A program made the position numbers and the translations under genes. The notes under the pieces were generated by a model. The model saw nothing but the letters and a program-made list of their open reading frames with translations. It did no database searches and had not been told where the DNA came from. Shown piece after piece: positions 24,666-35,357 of a stretch of DNA of 64,000 bases. Each line of letters begins with the position of its first letter. Positions within the stretch are counted from its first letter, which is position 1. Source of the DNA: Baylisascaris procyonis (taxonomy: Eukaryota; Nematoda; Chromadorea; Rhabditida; Ascarididae); contig JAZARR010000130.1 in the NCBI GenBank assembly GCA_037389465.1, forward strand, positions 369,501 through 433,500, given 5' to 3'.

Positions 24666-24770
24666 TCCATCCGGGATTACGCTCCTTTTCTTTGTATATT
24701 TCCATCAAAATGGGATTTGACAGCTTGCTCTCGATTATTGTCTCGAGGAGAGGATTGTTGATTGCTCTCC
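24496..24770 (-). pseudogene. Gag segment displaced into another frame
   Basis: Family-like gag sequence (NNPLLETIIESKL, then EIYKEKERNPGWNAESL) runs here one frame away from both flanking gag frames. The upstream frame meets a stop at 24735-24737. The reading returns to the original frame before the zinc knuckles. This is the pattern of two opposite indels about 230 bases apart. Confidence 0.65.
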
Positions 24771-25592
24771 TATCTCCTTCAATTGGCGCACTATCGTGAG
24801 AATTTCGTTCGCATTGTCGTTGAAGGAATTGCGTTCCATTGGTTTGAGTGCTTGTAGCTGTAGATGCAGGGCACGACGAAGTGCGTTGAGATTGCCATAG
24901 CGCTGCATTAATGCCTCTTTGATAACCGAGTAATTGTTCTGGTTGAGTGCGTATGCGGCAACGGTTCGAGTCGCTTCACCCTCAAGGGTACTGAGAAGGT
25001 ACAATGGCTTGTGTACCGTTGGAATAGGAGCTTCGTCTACTGAGTGTTGGAATGAGGCCCAAAACATGGGCCACAGTAATGGGTCTCCTCGAAAAACGAG
25101 TAGTTCCAACTGAGGCAATCGTAGACTTGGAGCGTTTGTAGTTGAAGAGACACGTGCGGATGCAGGAGAAATAGCGGCAGGAGAGTCGGGAGAGTCGGCC
25201 GTACTGAGATTCTCGCCAGCTGATGTGGAAAGCGTGGAGGTAATATTCGTTAAATTTGCGTCGATTTGGTCGAGGAGATCGCGAGCTTCCACCACACGTG
25301 AAAAGAAGCCCGTTGGATCGGTGATTGTATGACAACACGCTTCTTGATCTGCTTGGTCGGCTTTGCCCAAGGCCTTCCTCCAGGCTTGGTCGAGTGCAGA
25401 TATTTCATCGATTTGGCGTGTGAGAGTGCGTGACCATAAACGATACTTCTGACAGAGGTCGGACAGGTAGGCCCGCAAATTTTCGAGAGCTGCCGGGCTT
25501 TGAAGGTCGAGCTTTGGCACCATCTCGATATCGTGATGGAGCCTCTTCGCAAGGACTTGGATTGGCAGGGCGTAGAGTCCCGTTAAGGACAT
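24735..25592 (-). pseudogene. Gag N-terminal region, DUF1759 type
   Basis: A 285-residue frame. The first third is helical (ENLRAYLSDLCQKYRLW), and a Ser/Thr/Pro linker follows. Then comes the signature of the DUF1759 gag domain: LRLPQLELLVFRGDPLLWPMF, FWASFQHSVD, KPLYLLSTLEGEATRTV and LMQRYGNLNALRRAL. These proteins form the particle of BEL/Pao retrotransposons. The frame runs off through an indel near 24770, so the full gag is not encoded here in one frame. Confidence 0.8.
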
Positions 25593-25635
25593 TTCCGAGC
25601 CCCCAAATTTCGATCACCGGCTGATTGCACCCAAA

Positions 25636-25926
25636 TGTGGCGAAGACGCGATGTTGATGATCCAACGAAAGAACCAACCAATGAATTTATTGACATAGAG
25701 CGGTGCTTATGTACAGTTTACTTAGGCAAATTCTTTAACAGATAATTTGCATTGATTTAGGCAAATTCTTTGGTGGATAATTTGCATTTTGTTTTGAAGA
25801 ATTCATAAATCTGAGAAATGAGCATTTCTAAATCCAAACGACTTTGAACGGGAAATTTTGTGAATCTTATCAGCGCCAGCCGAGAACGGCATCTTCGAGT
25901 TGCTTACGAATCGATTCTTCTCGACA
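25636..25926 (-). repeat. 5' LTR of the BEL/Pao-like element
   Basis: This is the promoter-side LTR for the minus-strand gag. It is 291 bp with TG...CA ends. The fragment at 16655-16741 is closer to this copy than to the one at 22926: it shares AACGGG and GAGTTGCTTACG. Confidence 0.85.
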
Positions 25927-27776
25927 CTTTTCGTAAAATGTACTTCGATGGTTTTGGTGTCAAACGATAGATCTCGAGGAGCTGATCACGAATATGTGCA
26001 TTGTGCGCTGGATAACTTGAAAGGAGGGAAACTATAGGTGTGCGAATGTTGTATTTTTATATAAATGAACTGCAATTTATATTTCCGATTTTTTTTCTCG
26101 GTGACGCCTACGGCGCTGAGGATTGTTTCGTTCTATACAACTTTCAAGGCTCTATCGAACGATATATACATTGTTAGATTCCGGGAGAAAAGTTCAAAAT
26201 CGAATCGACCGGCCAGAATTTCTGAAATTTCGGTTTTTACAATTTTGGTGGTTCTCGTTCTCGGCTGATGTTTAATATCGTGCTAAATGGTTTCGTGATT
26301 CGTCATTAGCCCGCCGGGCCTCTCGAACGGTATATCGACTACCGCCGTTGGACAAACAGGAGCCGAGAAAAAAATTCCAAAAATCGCAATTTTTCAATCG
26401 TGAAGGGGTATAGGGATCTTTTCGAAAAATATTTTTTGTCTCCAATTTCGGTGCTTTTGGTGTCGAACGATAGATCTCGATGAGCTGATCACGCCGATAT
26501 ACGCCACTTGGTGTTGCTTTTGAAACAAGAAGAAATTGAAGGTAAACGAATGTTGCCTTTCTTTATAAATGTACTGCAATTTATGTTTCCGACTTTTTTT
26601 CTCGTCAACGGTTGCGTCTGTCGATCTGTGGTTTGCCCTGTTCAACACACTTTTCAAGGCTCCATCGAACGATGTACAGCTTGTCGAATTTCGAGAAGAA
26701 AATTGAAAATCGAACCGACCGGCTAGAATTTCTGAAATGTCGATTTTTGCGATTTTGGTGGTTCTCGTTATCGGCTGCTGTTTAATCCGGTGCTAAAATG
26801 TTTCTTGACTTGTCATGAGCTTGGTAGGGCCTCTCGAAAGGTGCGCGAACCACCGCCATAGGGCGAAGCCGCGCCGAGAAAAAATGCCAAAAATCGCAAT
26901 TTTTCAATCGTCAGGGGGAAAAGTACACGGAAAATTTGAAAAAATATTTTTCATCTCCGAATTCGCTAATTTTGGTATCAAACGATAGACCTCGATGAGC
27001 TCATCACGAATATATGCATAATGACTCTGTTTGTCATCTTTTCGGGTAAATATAATTTATTCTTAGAGAGGGTGCACAGATTCGCTGGGGTACGTCCATC
27101 GTGCTGAGAGCTCAGATTGCAACAGCTATTGTAGCAGAGTCGTTAGTGAAGCGAGCTGCCGGTAGGGGCTATATTGGTTCAATGCTGCCCGTGACATCGA
27201 TGTTGCAATTTTTCGATTTAAATTAATTTTTTCCGGTTCTTTCTTAAAACAGTGATTAGTTGGGTCCTCCTGTACCGGGCGGGGATCAGAGGGAGGGTTC
27301 GGTCCAAAAGTTTGCAAAAATTGCATTCAGCACTTATTGTGGATACGTTCTTTGAATAAATGTTTTGGATTGTATCTCGACTCTAAATGGTCCAATTTGG
27401 ATGCCGTTTTGAATATGGACTCAACATAATACGAGAAAGGTGAAAATGGCTGTGCAGTGCTGTGCGAAGGCATGGTGTGTGCGCGCAGCATCGCCGCACG
27501 TTGTGCTACGCGCAGTAACAAATACCGAAGACGATGTCTCGGCTCCGGATAGACGAATTTCGATGCGGTCTTAAGTGGTTGGCTCCGCATGATGTGGGCG
27601 AAGTTGTGACGGGTGCGTGAAGGCGCGTGCGCCATCTCACGCGCTTTCAAACTGTCCCATCAGATATCTCGGCCCCAAGTGGACGAATTTCGATGCGACT
27701 TTTTTAATCGATAAAGTAGGAACTGTGGAAAGTGTGATATGTATAGCATCGTGTAAAAGGCAGCTATTTTTTTTAG

Positions 27777-29900
27777 AAGATCACTAATTATTTTCACATT
27801 TCGCTAACGTTTTCGGCTTTACCATTTGTTGGATCGTTCGGGTTTTTTGCGGATCACAATGTGTGGTGATGGTTTCCAGACCTGTAACATTTCGTCCGTG
27901 TTTGCGGCTCCGTTGCTGAGTTATTCCGGTCAGGTACTCGTTTTCATACTTAAGCATTTTTGCTTATATCTTTTTGTTGAATAGGTGAATTCTTAATTTC
28001 TTTTTTTTTCTTGGATTTGAGGGTTTAGAAGACATTTTTTGAGGTGGGTGTGGATTTGTGAAAAAAATTCTGGATATGAAAAATTTTCCGGAATTGCTTT
28101 AAAATGTATGAGGAGGAATACGGAAACGTTTATTATTTCGACACTTTTTAGAATTTTTGTCCGATTTTTATAGAACCTCTTGGGAGGTTTGGTCCTGACT
28201 TGTCGGTGAAGAAAGATCAGGGATATTTGATAATCCGGAACAGATATCCGTTGGGGAACGAAAATCGATTTTTGCCCATATCTCGCTCACGGATGCATGA
28301 ATCGGGGTGGAATTTTTTTTATTTCCCATTATTTGAGAGTGGCTACTGGGACTGTGGTAAAAGTTCCCCCTGCGGTTGGAAAAAAATCGCAAATTGCCAA
28401 CTTTATTTTTATAACTTTTTTCCTGTTGCTCGCACAGCTTTCTCATCCCTACATGTTTTTATCCCTTTTCAAGCCGATTTCAAATATATCACTTGGGTTT
28501 TGCTCCGATCAACGATTTTCGGGACACTCGAAAAATTTTTTGTTTTTGGCCATAACTTTTTTACGGTTCATCGGAGAGACGCACACGTTGCGCCATTGGA
28601 CGCCACAGGCGATTTGTTTTCCAACGGTCTATAATATGCATAGGCCATCTCTACGGGAAATACTGGAAAACGCGTCCTGCAGCGAAATAGTACACTAAAG
28701 TGAGAGAGTCAGAGAAATTAAATTTCGCGCGTTCATAACTCGGCCAATTTTTGATGGATTTTAATGGGATTTTTTTTTTGTTCGAATAAGTACTTAATTC
28801 TCTTTCGAGCGATGTATACATCTACTGGGTTTTTTCTGGAAACTGGATAAGAAAGGAATCAAAGTTAAATTATAGTGTAATTTAATTGGGAATGGATTTT
28901 TCCCATAGCTACAACTGCATCCAGGCGAAAGCATGTGTCGAGGGGGGCGGCAGCCCCCCTGCGGGGAGTTCATGGTTGGCGGAGCCCCCCCTGACCTTAA
29001 CATAGTTGCTGAAATCAAAAATACTTTGTTCATAGGTTCGTATCGTCACTTCTTCCTGCGATCAACATAGGTTCTATTTCTATCTTCTTCCTTCATTCCT
29101 TTATTTTCACTCCTTTCTACTTTCTTCTTTAATGATGTCTGTTTTTTAGTTTCATTTTTTGAACATTTGTTCGCTTAAAGCATGTTGCGGACGGGGCTGA
29201 GAGGGAGGGGTTCGGTCCAGAAATTTGCGCATAATGAATTCGGTACTCGCTCTGGATAACTTTTGAATAAATGTTTAGGGTATTATCTCTGCTCCAAATG
29301 GTCCAATTTCGACACGGTTTCGGATATTAGGCTGTACATAACAGGACGAAGGTGAGAGTAGTTGTGCAGAGCAGCGCAGACTGAGTATGTGCGCGCAGCA
29401 TCGCCGCACGTAGTGCTACGCGCTGCATGAAATGTCGAGGAAGATATCTTGGCTCCGGATGGACGAATTTTGATACGGTTTTGAGCGACTGGCTCCGCGT
29501 GGCGTGGGCGACTGCGCGGTGCGTGCGAGGTGTTGCGCGTGCGGCGCAGCCACGCGCGCACCGCCGCACCCGCTCTCTACCTGGCCCAACTGATATTTCC
29601 GCTCCAGGTGGACCAATTTTGACGCGATTTTCTTTAATCGATGAAGCAGGAACTGTAGACAAGTGTGATATGTATAGCTTCTCTAAAATGATCTGAAGGC
29701 GTGAATCGGTTGTGCAGTGCTTCTACTTCTGTGCTTGCGAGCGCCGAAGGCGCGAGAATCTGTTATGTGTGGTTCGTCTTCTGTGCTTCCAAGCGCCGAT
29801 GGCGCGAGTCTGTTGTGTAGTGCTTGGTCTTCTGTGCTTTGTTGTGTAGTGCTTCGCCTTCTGTGCTTGCTAGTCATAAATTCAGAAAATGAATAAGAAT
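27777..29900 (+). repeat. Macro-repeat unit U5 (shortened) with GC core
   Basis: This unit has the header, the CATACTTAAGC block, a degenerate TTGCCAA palindrome near 28388, the GC twin hairpin (28936-28996), a deletion of the later body, then the GC core (about 29175-29690) and about three minisatellite units (29695-29870). Repeat sequence ends near 29880-29900 and is followed by lower-copy DNA. Confidence 0.7.
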
Positions 29901-30457
29901 ACATGTAAATTTTAATCGAACTGGCCCTAGACTGAATACAATTGAAAACTCAGTCCAGTGATGACACCCAGCTGTCCCTAATGAAAATGACCGAAGAATC
30001 ACATGAATTCAGTTGCACACTGAACGCATGAAGATAAGATACAAGTCAAACATTCACCTCAATTCTCCACCTCCCTCCTCCCCCATCTCACTTTGTACCA
30101 GAAAGTAAATAAAATAGCCGGAACTATGGATTACAATCTCGCAAATTCAGATCGCCACAAAGGGTACTTCACCTGCTTCCCTTTGCTCATCTCTTCCACC
30201 GTTCTGCATTTACACGCGTTTGATGTAAGATAAATGATAAAACGTCCCAAACGTATAAAGTCTGCAGTGAAATACGCATTGAATGCCTAATCCCTAACAT
30301 GACTTCCAATTAACTCGGCAGCAGATCTTGAAAGTTGCACTTTACAAGTAAGGCACTATGACAGAGCAAGAAAGGGACAGAGATAAAGATTGCTCTTCAA
30401 CGATTCGATCAAACATCAGAACATAGAAAAGCAAAATTTTCAATGAAGAAAGCTTAC
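29901..30457. other. Boundary of the repeat province, no gene seen
   Basis: AT-rich sequence without macro-repeat motifs. I find no innexin exons continuing from the fragment at 30458-30539 (downstream of it on the minus strand). Confidence 0.4.
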
Positions 30458-30539
30458 TGCTATGTTGCTGAAGCGTGTGCCATATCCAAGTGGGTAAATA
30501 AAAACAAAGCGCCTGGATTGCGAAGAAGTACGGTAGCCA
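30458..30539 (-). pseudogene. Isolated innexin TM2 exon
   Basis: On the minus strand an acceptor (TTTAG) precedes TGG and the open exon reads WLPYFFAIQALCFYLP, TWIWHTLQQHS, then a GTAAGC donor. This is the second transmembrane segment of innexins, where YYQW(V)PF..ALQA..FY.P is typical. The exon is 82 nt and open. Its counterpart in the gene at 42513-42593 is 81 nt. I could not find matching first, second or later exons around it, so it may be a remnant or part of a gene extending beyond what I can trace. Confidence 0.65.
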
Positions 30540-33151
30540 CTAAACATAACAGTAACCTTGGTTATGTTCACTACATACCAATAACCAATGAGGATGTTCT
30601 TATATCGACCACATACAACAACACTCTCTCACCTTTTGTCTATGTTTCATCACAACCCATCATAGCGATACCCGTTGCTCATTATTCAATTAACGACCTG
30701 TAGTTTATTATTCATACAACATTGTACTATTCTGTGGAGACGCTATTTATCGAGGCTAAAAACGATCAACCTATCAACGAAGCAAAAAATGTAGAATAAC
30801 AATAAATTTGTTATGCCATCATCATGCAAAGTTATCGGAAAGATGAGCGTGCAATAAAAGAACAATTAGCCTTCTTGTCTATTCACTGCGGCTTACAAAA
30901 AAGGATTTCAAAAAGCATCTCCATTCTTGAAGCACATTTGCCATCATTCTGAGAACTACTATAATGTCGACTTGCATCGCCGTTGTCTTCTTCCGACATT
31001 ATGCAGCAAATCCTGCGTGGTGCACAGCTACTCCGTTCACACGACGTCTTAGTGTATGACAAATCCACCTAGATGACACCACAATGTGAAGCGAAATGTC
31101 CATAATATTGTTTTATTAGTTTGAAAAAAAACAAATTGATTGGCGTTAACAATTTCTGACATCTAACCATCCGTATTCTTTGGCATCATGATCATGAAGT
31201 TAAAATTCCGAGAACAATCGAGGAAATGACTTGAGTTGAGTGTGCAATCTGAGGAACGAGAGGGCCGAACATGGAAGAAAGAGAAAATGACTGGAAAAGG
31301 AAAACCGTGAAGGAATGAAACTATAAGTCAGAAAAACGAAATAACCACAAAAGATACAAAGATATAGTTTCAACGAAACATAGAAACGAGCAGAAAAAAC
31401 TTGATCCCAAGAAAACCGTAAACACTCTTTTCCTTTCTAAATAAAAAACATAAATCCAATGGATTTCAATCTTTCAAGAATTATTAGTGAAGAGAGTTCG
31501 CTTTCTTACTGCTCATTAAAGAACGAATTCGTTCTCTGCCGTAAATTTTATGGCATTTAAGGTGCTCAGAATTTCTGAAATTGCCTTCCTCCCACATTTT
31601 AGCGCCGTTAGTTTTTCGTTTCTTTTGTTTCAGCGTTTTAAACAGAACCTAAATGTGGAGGCTCTCGGAAATCAGAAACACAGACCCCAATCTCCAGATT
31701 ATAACATAAACTTTAACACATCGGCATCAAATAGACATACCCAACGAGCAGATAAAACGCAAAATAGAGTTGACCAAAGAATATAATCGTTGGGTACAGG
31801 AAGGATATAGAAGACCGGTGATGTCAAAACAAATAAGGACGAATATGACCCGCCTGTGAGGGGAAGAAGGGGATGCACACTACTGGACTATATACGGTAA
31901 CTGGGGACAGCAGGCGGGGATGGAGGGGCAGAAAATTGGAGATCCCGCGCAAGGTTACAGCCAATGCATTCCAAAATGGGAAGGAAACAATCGACCCAAT
32001 CAAGCAACTATTTTCGGCGGGTTCGCCTTCTCGTCGATGTACTCGTCGCTCCTTGATGCACACGGCCTTGTGAAACGTGGACGAAATGCAAACAAGTTTA
32101 TTACATTATCTAACAATATATTCACTGTAACTATTACGTTTACACGTCAGTCATTTTTGAAACGTTTCGCCCGATGAATATAAATGAATAGATCACCTGA
32201 GATGAATACTGACTGGGTGGCATACACAAGTATAACAATTTGCTTTGCTCACATGGGGCTTCCTTCAGCGCTAGACAGCTATAACATAGTGCATCACATT
32301 GATGGACGCAAAAAGAAAGATCTGGGGAGGTAACAGTAATGAAGATAAAGAGAGGGGGGAAGGGGGAGGAGGAACGATGCTATTCTTCCCTTCTGGAAAT
32401 TTCAGCAGTTTGGGCTAAGAAATTTTCTGCATGTTCCATCCATCGTTATTCTCGCGCGTGTTGTTGCCACCATACGAGTTGACCTCTGCTGCGCCATAAA
32501 AGGTCAAGCGTAGGCTGCTGGGATAAAAATGAGGGCATCTTGCCCTGCTTCTTAATGCAGCCAAATCGAAATACGCAACTCAAGTCGCGAAGCTGTCCCA
32601 ACTTTTCCTTGCGGCATACACATCGCATCTCAAATCTTTCAACAATGAGCAGGAAAGTCACAATGACCTAATCAGTCAAATGATCTTCCATCTTTTTCAA
32701 CATGCCTGATAGATATAAACGCTATGAAGATCGTACAGCAATATCCTCCAAGTACGTTTTTGAGATCCATGAAATGTTTTCTATTCAACGAATACAAACA
32801 GTCGATATTTTGGGCAATTCCCTTTCAAAAAGCTATTGTAAATATCACAATGGACTGCTGTTCTGGAAGTGGTACATCTGCTGTGCTGCATCAAGTATTC
32901 TCGGACACCGTACGCCATACCGTAGTTACGTAATGATGCGGGAGCAGGGAGGGCAGAAATTGTTGAAAAAATTGCACTTGCAGATCGGTTTATTCATTTA
33001 ATATAACATTAAGAAGCAATAATACAACACTTCTCCCAAAGATCTTTCGTTACGGTTGCCGCCATTTAAGAAAATTCTTCCTTCCCGAAGTCAAAATTTA
33101 ATTGCATAATGACATTTGGCCTGTTGAATCCAAAATGAAATTCTCTATTTT
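30540..33151. other. Intergenic or intronic, nothing firmly supported
   Basis: Several short frames exist on both strands. A GC-richer patch at 31910-32090 is open on both strands (GGFAFSSMYSSLLDAHGLV on plus), but I cannot tell which, if either, is used. G-rich tracts lie near 32350-32370. Confidence 0.3.
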
Positions 33152-33570
33152 TTACCAGTCGCACGTCTGTTTGATTAATCTCGGATCGAGAAGCGCAGAA
33201 TTGCACTTCTCTATGTTACGCCACATTCTTGAAACATCATTGTCGAAATCTTCCATGTCCTTCCTCAAATGGAAATCCTGATTCTTAGGACGGTACATGC
33301 TGTACTCTAGCAGCTTGTCAGACGCATCGTACATCACATCGTGGAATTGCTCTCTGGAAAATAGCAGACACATGAAACTAGCAGTTCACGAGTGGGACTC
33401 TTGCCAGATGATCTCAATCAGGACTCACCATCTACGGATTCGACGCTCGGCTCTGGCGCCGAAGCGATCGCCCCAGGTCTGGTGGTCTTCCAGTACCACT
33501 TCATCAAGCAACGGACGGACAGTGCTCAACTCCATAGTATGAGGATTTCGTAAATAGACAAAGTGGAGGG
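33152..33570 (-). CDS. Two 3'-terminal exons of an unidentified gene
   Basis: Exon x (33570-33429) follows a TTACAG acceptor and reads LHFVYLRNPHTMELSTVRPL, with a later GDRFGARAERRIRR, then a GTGAGT donor. Exon y (33353-33152) follows TTTTCCAG and includes EQFHDVMYDASDKLLEY and FDNDVSRMWRNIEKC, ending CDW and a stop. Both look like soluble, helical, charged protein. The phases match (2 to 2), but the joined codon would be TG+A, a stop. Either the splice point differs or the gene is damaged. Family not recognised. Upstream exons may lie at 34.5-37.2 kb. Confidence 0.5.
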
Positions 33571-35223
33571 CTGTAAGTCCCCAGAAACGTAATCCAGCTT
33601 CTTTCACTACTTCAACTATATCGATCGTGATAGCTTCGAAATGACTTATGGATCAATAATGCATTAACTGTTCCTTTCATGACTTTACTTTAATGACGTT
33701 GTGGTCGACCGCATCTCAGCCACAGCATACCAAATGGGGAGAAGAGAGAGGGGAGTGAACCTACTGATGGCACGATAAGCAAGCGAACGAATTCCTAACG
33801 TAAAATCGATATTTAATTCAGTTTCTATTGATTGAAATTCGGCTTCGACCATTTTCGGTCTCCCCGGTTGCAGGGAAGCATTTTTTGCCGCAGGTTTTCG
33901 CTCGGTAAGTGATCGATATCTATGAAATGTATTCGGCCTGAACCTTGCGAGTCTGAGCTTCCGATCGGATTAATGAAAGGAAAAAGATTCGGTCGTTACC
34001 ATCACTTATTTCCTGCACCCCAACGCAAAGTGAGAATGCATTATAGCAAATTTCATGATCCCATTTTTGGGACCATAAAATTTGCCATAATGCATTATGT
34101 ACCAATTCAGCGGTGGGCTAAGTTTGCATGTTGAATCGATGCACTGCCTCTTAACAGATTTTATTGGTAACAAATCCTTCTGCTCCAGTTAAGCAATAAA
34201 AATGTGCAGCATACTCTAGCATAAATCGAATTCACGTAGAATTGATAACGTACATATAAGAGCAAACGAGCGAGAACAAAACTCGAGATGAATTATAACA
34301 TCACATAAGATTGACGCTAAGGAAGTTTTTTTTTTTGCTTTTGACTCTCAAAATATTGTAAAATATTGTAAATGATGAATTACAGAAAGAGATATAACAT
34401 GGTTCCATTTTTTTGGCGTGCCATTCCATCCGTTATCTCCACAGCGATGTTCGTAGGAAGCGTCTGAAAAGAGCAAATCAGCAACCGATAACAAGTCGAG
34501 TACAGGTTTTATGAAGAGTTATTTCACTCTTCGACACTGTACTTTTAAAAGGTGACCATGTTTGCAAAAGGATTCTTAGTCAAAGACAAGAAGTAGGCAG
34601 CGAGATGAAGACTGTTCGCTAAAGGCATGCCTGTTTCATCAAAAATCTTACGAGCTGAATCCATCAAAATCTTACAGGCAGAGAGAAGAGGCAGCTGTTC
34701 CTTCTTAACTGCTTTTCCTTCAGTGACCAACTCCCACAATCACTACAGTTACAAAGAGGAAATATCTGATGGAAACGAACAAAATAGATATCATATCTAA
34801 GACCTCTTATTTGGTTTCCATGAAGTGGTAGTGTGTTCATTCATCTCCCTCTCCTCAAACCCATCTTCTATTATGCTTTTCTTCTCTTCCCTAACTTGTA
34901 GTCGCAGATTTTATAAATCAGTTCTAAGAAATCTTTGGAAAGCTTGCCAGATAATCCGAATTAAACTTCTCACAAATTAACAGCATGGCAAATATTTGCA
35001 CTGATCTAAAGAAATATAATGATTTTCGCATATTCTATCAGTTTTGGCTAATTGCCATGTCATGTGACGTCATACGGAAATCAATCCAAACTTTTACTGC
35101 TCAAGAACTTAGCAGTACGGATTCATTCCATTCTTGCCGAGATTCCCCGTTTCTCCTTCACGCGTCAAATAGTAATCTCGCCATCCCCTTCGTTATCTTT
35201 CCCTGTTGCTCAGCAATCCTACA

Positions 35224-35357
35224 TTAATCTTTTAAAAAACTAAAAATCACCGGATAGATGCAATCATAGACGCGGTAAAGGCGAACGGTTATATCACGGG
35301 CAACGATGGCTCCCGCTGCACGAATCGAAGCATCGACACCCCGTCTGCACTCAGCAC
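35224..35357 (-). pseudogene. Innexin C-terminal exon fragment with a frameshift
   Basis: After a TTACAG acceptor the frame reads VLSADGVSMLRFV, matching the innexin C-terminal motif DGVFLLRM. One frame over, starting where that motif should continue, it reads AAGAIVARDITVRLYRVYD, matching the following NAGDLIA.EL...LW..Y region. One missing base between the two would explain this. It lies 3' of the innexin at 38961-43833 and could be that gene's lost tail or a second decayed copy. Confidence 0.55.

Larger units (their letters stand above)
22926..25926 (-). mobile_element. BEL/Pao-like LTR retrotransposon, gag-only (non-autonomous)
   Basis: Two 291-bp direct LTRs (22926-23216 and 25636-25926), each TGTGGCG...CGACA, bound a 2.4-kb internal region. 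By my count they differ at about 13 positions. The target is in a T run: ...GGGAACTTTTT on the left and CTTTTCG on the right, so a duplicated CTTTT is likely but blurred by an extra T. Coding is on the minus strand: a DUF1759-type gag domain, three zinc knuckles and a charged tail. Protease, reverse transcriptase, RNase H and integrase are absent, and there is no space for them. Just inside the upstream LTR on the minus strand is TGGGTGCAATCAGC, a possible primer-binding site. Confidence 0.85.
21163..27776 (+). repeat. Macro-repeat unit U4, split by an LTR element
   Basis: The unit runs from the header at 21163 to 22925, is interrupted by the 3001-bp element, and continues from 25927 to the GC core at about 27330-27760. 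Without the insertion it is about 3.6 kb, close to U2. It contains the AGTCGGCAAATTGCCAACTT palindrome (21767-21786), a shortened GC hairpin (22311-22340) and the tRNA-like module (27130-27190). Confidence 0.7.

Noticed and set aside
1..29900. CRISPR-like array
   Set aside because: The short GC palindromes recur without uniform spacers; the genome is eukaryotic.
31824..32177. Open frames on both strands in a GC-richer patch
   Set aside because: Both strands are open and neither gives a recognisable protein or clear splice sites.
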